Part shown: positions 13,653 through 18,280 of the stretch, one piece after another
Numbering within the stretch: the stretch's first letter is position 1
Layout of the letters: each line of letters begins with the position of its first letter
Assembly: GCA_902462325.1 (NCBI GenBank)
Contig: CABQBF010000042.1
Coordinates: 1 to 18,280, forward strand
Direction: 5' to 3'
DNA length: 18,280 nucleotides
DNA from: an uncultured Peptococcaceae bacterium
Lineage (GTDB): Bacteria; Bacillota; Peptococcia; Peptococcales; Peptococcaceae
Notes under the pieces: model-generated
The model's input: only the letters and a program-made list of their open reading frames with translations
Databases searched by the model: none
Told to the model about the DNA's origin: nothing
Made by a program: the position numbers and the translations under genes

Positions 13653-13745
13653 CATAAGAATGAGGTGTTGCCGACAGCGAACAATCACCTTGAGAGGAGT
13701 GATGTGGAGAGTGTGTTTGGTAATAAAGGCAACAAAAAAAGCTGA
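13653..13745 (+). pseudogene. Possible remnant of a TrkA-C (RCK-C) type domain
   Basis: The frame reads NEVLPTANNHLERSDVESVF and then GNKGNKKS. This is reminiscent of the end of TrkA-C domains (pattern IPxGxTxLxxGDxxxVxG), found in potassium uptake and chloride channel proteins. Just upstream, in another frame, VPIPDSF would fit the same domain, which suggests frameshifts. The match is short and the call is tentative. Confidence 0.2.
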
Positions 13746-13766
13746 CTAAGCGGCAACTTAGTCAGC
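13734..13766 (-). terminator. Hairpin with T-run on the - strand
   Basis: GCTGACTAAG (13741-13750) pairs with CTTAGTCAGC (13757-13766) around a six-base loop. On the - strand it is followed by seven T (13740-13734), so it works as a terminator in that direction. No - strand gene to the right is convincing, so its client is unknown. On the + strand it follows the possible TrkA-C remnant. Confidence 0.6.
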
Positions 13767-14021
13767 CCTTGCAGCAAGATTGCTGCAGCGTTGGAAAATT
13801 AGAGATTGCGATAATCCTTCAGAGTAAAATCCAATAGAAAAATATAAGATATCCTGCCGTAAAGCCCTATGGCAAAAGCGGAGGACGCAGAAGATTGGCA
13901 CTTTTACAATGCAGCGTTATCCAAACAACCTCCTTCTTACCGAAAAGCACTCATGAAAAATATCACTTTTTTATTATACCATCCTTTGCGGTTGGTGTAA
14001 ACCTGATTTGTAAAAAAAACG

Positions 14022-14149
14022 CGAAAAGCTTGTTAATTTTTATTGTAGCTGCGTTGTTTTTGATTTCTTTCGCCTTGCGTACCCTCAGTACGCGTCGCTC
14101 ATAAATCAAAAGCCGCCTTGCTACAATAGAAAATTTCCGGCGCTTTTTG
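14022..14149. repeat. Long nested inverted repeat (about 128 bases)
   Basis: Nested arms all pair inward: AAAAGC (14024-14029) with GCTTTT (14142-14147), AATTTT/AAAATT, TATTGTAGC (14041-14049) with GCTACAATA (14120-14128), GCG/CGC, TTTTGATTT (14058-14066) with AAATCAAAA (14103-14111), and GCGTAC (14077-14082) with GTACGC (14088-14093) around loop CCTCA. It encodes nothing. It may be a miniature mobile or repetitive intergenic element, or a large RNA hairpin. Confidence 0.65.
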
Positions 14150-14440
14150 GAACGTGGCGGCTTTCACTGTTTTGGACAATCAGGGCAAGGGAAAATCGTA
14201 TCAGGCTTCTGTATGATCTGAAGTTTCGGCAATCACTAACATGAAAAATTTGATGAAATTCTTGCCACTGAGTTAGCGATAACTGGCGAAGATGAACATA
14301 GGACTGATACGGCAGGCACCGGCTGACCTGTGATAAAAGTCGGCGCACACTCCAAGGCCATATGGGCCAGTGTGTGAAACAAAGGGTGCGGCGCTTCCCT
14401 AAAAACGCGACTAAAATATTTTATATTGGAGGTATTTCAA
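14150..14440 (+). promoter_or_regulatory. Upstream region of the secreted NEAT-like genes
   Basis: No convincing gene is seen. A short frame on the - strand has no ribosome binding site. A compound hairpin is visible: CACACT (14346-14351) with AGTGTG (14369-14374), enclosing GGCC/GGCC. AT-rich sequence (14411-14427) may hold the promoter of the secreted genes, but no clear -35/-10 pair stands out. GGAGG at 14428-14432 is the ribosome binding site for ATG 14441. Confidence 0.35.
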
Positions 14441-14908
14441 ATGTTTAATTTCAAAAAAATCGTGGCTGGTATCGCAGTAGGTGCAATGGTAATGGGCAGT
14501 GGTGTTGCTGCATTTGCAGGTAACGGTTTTGTTGCAACTGATGGCAAAACTGTACAGTTCGCTGCTCAATACAAAAATGGTACATGGGCTGCTGCTCCAT
14601 ATGACATGAACGACGCTAACATTGCTTCTGCTGAAGCTATAGATGATGGCGTTTATGAATTGACCTTAAAAACAGGTGAATATCGCGATGTTCCAATGGG
14701 ACCAACTACCATGAATATGGAAGGAACAATTGTTTCTGTAACAGATGCTACTGGCGAAGAAGTCAGCGTTGATGAAGATGGCGATGGTTATGCTGATACC
14801 GTAGTGATGGAAGCTGGCGCTAGCAATCTGTATGTTTTAAAATTAGAAGCTTCTATTGGTTCTCTGGGCCACAATATGACTCAGACCGTTTATTTAATGG
14901 CTGAATAA
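14441..14908 (+). CDS. Small secreted protein, possibly a single divergent NEAT-like domain
   Basis: A 155-residue exported protein. Residues 1-26 are a signal peptide (MFNFKKIVAGIAVGAMVMGS, cleavage after AFA). The mature part, about 128 residues, is the size of one NEAT domain. Its last strands (YVLKLEASIGSLGHNMTQTV, then YLMAE) resemble the final strand pair of NEAT domains. DGVYELTL with the earlier PYDMND could be the early strands. Where heme-binding NEAT domains carry YxxxY, this protein has His144 and Met146. An EF-hand-like acidic loop, DEDGDGYAD (111-119), may bind calcium. There is no sortase motif or membrane anchor, so it is probably released, like the IsdX1 hemophore, if the NEAT reading is right. 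ATG 14441 follows GGAGG. The large surface protein gene follows after 13 bases. Confidence 0.7.
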   Translation: MFNFKKIVAGIAVGAMVMGSGVAAFAGNGFVATDGKTVQFAAQYKNGTWAAAPYDMNDANIASAEAIDDGVYELTLKTGEYRDVPMGPTTMNMEGTIVSVTDATGEEVSVDEDGDGYADTVVMEAGASNLYVLKLEASIGSLGHNMTQTVYLMAE

Positions 14909-14921
14909 TTGGTGAATGCTG

Positions 14922-17900
14922 ATGAACAGACAAACGACACGACAAAAGGGAATTGCGGTTATTGTGCTCCTTTCCATGTTGTTGTCTCTGTTCCCAGGAG
15001 CTGCTGGAGCTGCTACCTCTGGTAGCGGCTCCAGCTCTGCTTTAGGGGCAGAAGCAGAACTGGAAGTTGGTGTACCATACGTAGTGCCCTATATGATTAC
15101 AAGTTTTGCTGACCCTAGCAAACGGCTAGTAGATAATAGCAATTTTGCTGCTTTCCCTGGCCATGATGAACGGGCAAAGCTAGTGAAAAACGCGGATGGT
15201 ACCTATACTGTAACTATGCAGTGGTATTCGCAAAGCCTGATTGAAAATTTTGGCATTGTAGACCAAAAATATAATTCTAGTTTAGAGAAATTAGAATGTA
15301 TTGGAACAAATTTTTTAACAGATGATACAATTCTAAAAGGTAGTGCATCAAATCTTACTTATGTAGATGAATCATATAATCAATATTATACGTTGGTTGA
15401 AGATAAGCGAGTTAATAACGCAGAATTGGACACTGCTTTATATTCTTTTAACATTACAAATCCTGCTGAGAAAATTGGGTTTGGCTTGGCATTGTATATG
15501 CCAAGATCTATGACGGTAAGAACTGCGGCTGCTTATGGTGCTATCGTACTGGATATGGATAGTGCTGTAAAACTAGATGATTTGAAAACGGCAGTAGCTA
15601 GCAATACTGCTTACTGGAAAACCGCTTCCGAAAATGGTAGTACGGCAACTACTGCTGGCGAAGGCGCGGTGGATACAACCGCGACCACTCAAAGCTATCC
15701 GCCGGTCGATGGTTTTATGGAAGCTTTTGATATGTCTAGTGTAGAAACATCAAAGGATGATGACAATTATCAAGCTACTATTGCAGTTGATAAAGCAGAT
15801 GGTGTGTTGATGCCTCTTAAAGTCTACACCATGCAGACCAAAACAGTTGATAATAGCTTATCGACTACTAAAAGATATTATAATTTTTCCCGTCGCTATA
15901 ATGTTGCTTGGAGTGATAATTTACTTTCTGCTGATGGTGACAGCTTTACCATTACTTTCGATAATGAAGATGAATTGATTTATGGTAAATATGTTTGCTT
16001 TGAAACAGAGGGTTCTATTGCTGCTTCTGCTGCAGGTACTACCGGATATCGTTACGGTGCTACGATACAGCTGACATTGGAAAAACCGTCTGTTGTGAAA
16101 GTTGTGGCAACTGATAATGTTCTGAATTCGGGTATCACCATTAGCGCTAAGAGCAATGTGATTCCGGAAGGTACCATGTTGCAGCTGCAGGAAATCACTG
16201 CTACTGATAAGATTTATGGTAGTAGCACATATGAAGTGAAATATGCAGCTTATAGTAATTTAAAAATGTATCGTTTAGGTTTTGTCGATAGCGATGGAAC
16301 TTCGGTACAAGGAAAAAATGGTAACTATCAGATTTCGATTGATGTAAGAGATTGGAGCGGCAGTAATTTAGATGACGCTATTGTGACCCTTTTCACTAAA
16401 CAAGACAGAGAGATGGTGAGTTTTTATAGTAAAAATTCTCTGGTGGGTATGAATAACGCTGTGTATACCTTTGATATAAAAGATGGTATTTTAACGTTGA
16501 CGTATGAAACGGATGCCCTAAGTGGAGTGGTAAGCCGTGACGTTATGAATGGTGGCGTATTGGTATGTACAGCACCAGCTTACGCATTGGGTCCTGATGA
16601 TATTGATAAATTGTCAGCAGGCGTTTATAAAGTGGATGCCCATATTTATAAAGGCAGCGGCCAGATTTCTATGTCTAACGATGCCTTAAATCATACAGCT
16701 ACATTAGTGAAGCAGGAAGATGGCAGTGCAGCTGTTTACTTGGATTTTCACTCATTGGAAATGATTGGCGCAAAATGGTGGATTGGTGGTATGTGGCCTT
16801 ATGATTACCCCAATAACTATGTGTACGAGGATTGCTCTACGGTATTGGGTTATGCTACTAAAGCCATTGCTCAGGCTGATGGCAGTTACACGGAAGCTAA
16901 TTCGGGACCAATAGAAAATGCGGATGATTTGATTTGGAATGCTATTTATAATCCGTACACAGGATGGCCTTGTGTGAGTTCTATGAAAATTGATTTGGTA
17001 CCAGAAACCTTTACCTATACTAATACAGGATATTTTATGGGTATAGTGGCACCAGCTATGGCATCTTTAACTGGCGTGCCAGCAGAACAAATCAGTAAAA
17101 CTGATTTGTTTGCGGAATTACATTTGACAAATCCGGTACTGCGGGATGATGTAACGTTAGATACCTTTGTAGCACCAACTTATCAGCCATCGGTATTGCG
17201 CAAAGCGATTGGCGCAGCGGAAGCGTTAAGCAGCACTGATTATACAGCAGCTTCTTATAATGCTTTACAGGAAGTGCTGCAAGAAGTTAAGACAGAATAT
17301 GCCGCTTTGTTGGAAATTGCGTCTGCAAACGGCGGCAAGCTGACTTCTCCGTCTGACGGCGCGGCAGTGCTGGAACAGGTGGAAAAGCTGGAAACAGCGC
17401 AAGCCAATTTGGTGGCAAAAGGGAATATTGATAAAACGACCTTGAGCAGCTTATTACAAAAAGCAAAGGCCGAAACCAGCGACCGTTACACAGAAACCAG
17501 CTGGAACGCTTTACAAGCAGCTATTGAAGCAGCGGACGCAGTTATGCAGGATACAAAGGCTACCCAGGCACAGGTAGACCAGCAGGCAACCTTGTTGGAA
17601 ACGGCTATAAATGCATTGATTACCAATGTGGAGCTGAAAGAAGGCCAATACAAGATTCCAGTACGGTTACAGAATGCCATGACAACGGCTGATTCCATGG
17701 GAAATGAGTCTTTGAATCCAGAGGCAATTTTAACTGTAACGGAAGATAAGGCCACTTTGCAGTTGGAATTCGGTCCTATGGAATTCTCTTTGTTTACCGG
17801 TTATCTGGGCTATTTGAAAGCTATTAAGGAAGATACCATTGAAGAGAATGACAGCGGTTATCCGATTGCTTACGACTTCTTGGATAATCTGGAAGTGACC

Positions 17901-18280
17901 CAGTGGTTTACGATAAGCGATTTATACAATACGCCGGAAAAAATTGCAGAGCTGCGGCAAGAAGCGGAAGCTATGACTGACGTAAGCAAACAGCAAAAGG
18001 CTTTGGAACGCGTAAGTAAAATTGAAGGATGTTACGACGATTTAGTTGCTTATAATAAAGAGATGCAAAGCGATGGCGTATATTATCCGCAGTTATATGA
18101 AATGACTGTAGATATTAACGATTTGGATTCTGAAATGTGGGTAGAAGTATATGCTTCTGTTATGGGCGAATTGACAAGCGCCCAGCAGGTAGCGCGCCTG
18201 ATGATTGACTGGACGCCGTATACAGAAGAAAATATCGATACCTCTAAATTAGAGGAAGCCATTGCCGCAGCCAGCCAAAT
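14922..18280 (+). CDS. Large secreted NEAT/FIVAR surface protein (3' end outside window)
   Basis: The frame is open for 1119 codons to the window end, so the gene is incomplete. Residues 1-31 are a signal peptide (GIAVIVLLSMLLSLFPGAAG). A NEAT-like domain spans about 49-215, then a Gly/Thr/Ala-rich linker (about 230-255). A long beta-rich part (about 260-555) includes an Ig-like stretch with VIPEGTMLQLQEIT. A second NEAT-like domain starts at 564 (LSAGVYKVDAHIY, SMSNDALNHTATL). Two FIVAR-type three-helix repeats lie at about 758-830 and 841-902 (DRYTETSWNALQAAIEAAD). A third NEAT domain covers 905-1097 (LKEGQYKIPVRL, SMGN, ending VEVYASVMGE and ARLMIDW), with a helical insertion. A further FIVAR repeat begins at about 1104. 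Any cell-wall anchor lies beyond the window. SD-like GGTGA lies six bases before ATG 14922; ATG 14916 is an alternative. It is likely a heme or hemoprotein capture protein at the cell surface, made with the small secreted protein. Confidence 0.85.
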   Translation, partial: MNRQTTRQKGIAVIVLLSMLLSLFPGAAGAATSGSGSSSALGAEAELEVGVPYVVPYMITSFADPSKRLVDNSNFAAFPGHDERAKLVKNADGTYTVTMQWYSQSLIENFGIVDQKYNSSLEKLECIGTNFLTDDTILKGSASNLTYVDESYNQYYTLVEDKRVNNAELDTALYSFNITNPAEKIGFGLALYMPRSMTVRTAAAYGAIVLDMDSAVKLDDLKTAVASNTAYWKTASENGSTATTAGEGAVDTTATTQSYPPVDGFMEAFDMSSVETSKDDDNYQATIAVDKADGVLMPLKVYTMQTKTVDNSLSTTKRYYNFSRRYNVAWSDNLLSADGDSFTITFDNEDELIYGKYVCFETEGSIAASAAGTTGYRYGATIQLTLEKPSVVKVVATDNVLNSGITISAKSNVIPEGTMLQLQEITATDKIYGSSTYEVKYAAYSNLKMYRLGFVDSDGTSVQGKNGNYQISIDVRDWSGSNLDDAIVTLFTKQDREMVSFYSKNSLVGMNNAVYTFDIKDGILTLTYETDALSGVVSRDVMNGGVLVCTAPAYALGPDDIDKLSAGVYKVDAHIYKGSGQISMSNDALNHTATLVKQEDGSAAVYLDFHSLEMIGAKWWIGGMWPYDYPNNYVYEDCSTVLGYATKAIAQADGSYTEANSGPIENADDLIWNAIYNPYTGWPCVSSMKIDLVPETFTYTNTGYFMGIVAPAMASLTGVPAEQISKTDLFAELHLTNPVLRDDVTLDTFVAPTYQPSVLRKAIGAAEALSSTDYTAASYNALQEVLQEVKTEYAALLEIASANGGKLTSPSDGAAVLEQVEKLETAQANLVAKGNIDKTTLSSLLQKAKAETSDRYTETSWNALQAAIEAADAVMQDTKATQAQVDQQATLLETAINALITNVELKEGQYKIPVRLQNAMTTADSMGNESLNPEAILTVTEDKATLQLEFGPMEFSLFTGYLGYLKAIKEDTIEENDSGYPIAYDFLDNLEVTQWFTISDLYNTPEKIAELRQEAEAMTDVSKQQKALERVSKIEGCYDDLVAYNKEMQSDGVYYPQLYEMTVDINDLDSEMWVEVYASVMGELTSAQQVARLMIDWTPYTEENIDTSKLEEAIAAASQ

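Noticed and set aside
14121..14348. 75-residue frame on the - strand upstream of the secreted genes
   Set aside because: It has no ribosome binding site and no known domain, and it ends inside the nested inverted repeat.
1..18280. CRISPR array or intact insertion sequence
   Set aside because: No regularly spaced direct repeats, and no transposase or integrase motif was found on either strand.

Overview
The window looks like part of the chromosome of an anaerobic, endospore-forming member of the Bacillota (Clostridia or Negativicutes grade). Four things point there: a germination protease gene (gpr), strong AGGAGG-type ribosome binding sites, cell-surface NEAT/FIVAR proteins, and the rsmD neighbourhood. 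The species cannot be fixed from the sequence.

Left part (1-2650): a three-gene polar amino-acid-type ABC importer, with lipoprotein, permease and ATPase on the + strand. The lipoprotein carries the two halves of a family-3 solute-binding fold in reversed order, as in a circular permutation. A terminator-like hairpin separates it from the permease.

Middle-left (2650-6150): a decayed hybrid histidine-kinase fragment, one tRNA-Ala(GGC) with its own promoter and terminator, gpr on the - strand, then rsmD overlapping a coiled-coil stalk-like protein gene on the + strand. A strong two-way terminator closes this block.

Centre (6150-12400): a - strand unit of two type-IV heterodimeric (CydDC-like) ABC exporter half-transporters and a DUF454 membrane protein. 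It is divergent from two tandem + strand regulators that share a DtxR/MntR-type winged helix. In the first regulator the metal-binding positions are all changed, and the C-terminal domain is replaced by what reads as a NEAT domain, normally an extracellular heme-binding fold, inside a protein with no signal peptide. The second has the same winged helix at its C-terminus behind a charged helical N-terminal part.

Right (12400-18280): a small Xre-type regulator and about 1.6 kb of hairpins and gene debris. Then come a small secreted protein that looks like a single divergent NEAT-like domain and, 13 bases on, a very large secreted NEAT/FIVAR surface protein that runs off the end of the window.

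Taken together, 6.1-18.3 kb reads as a candidate tetrapyrrole or heme (or other hydrophobic ligand) handling locus: surface NEAT capture proteins, a dedicated ABC exporter pair, and cytoplasmic regulators, one of which carries a NEAT domain as its apparent sensor. The domain assignments come from reading the sequence. The ligand and the circuit are inference, and the canonical heme-binding tyrosines are largely absent.
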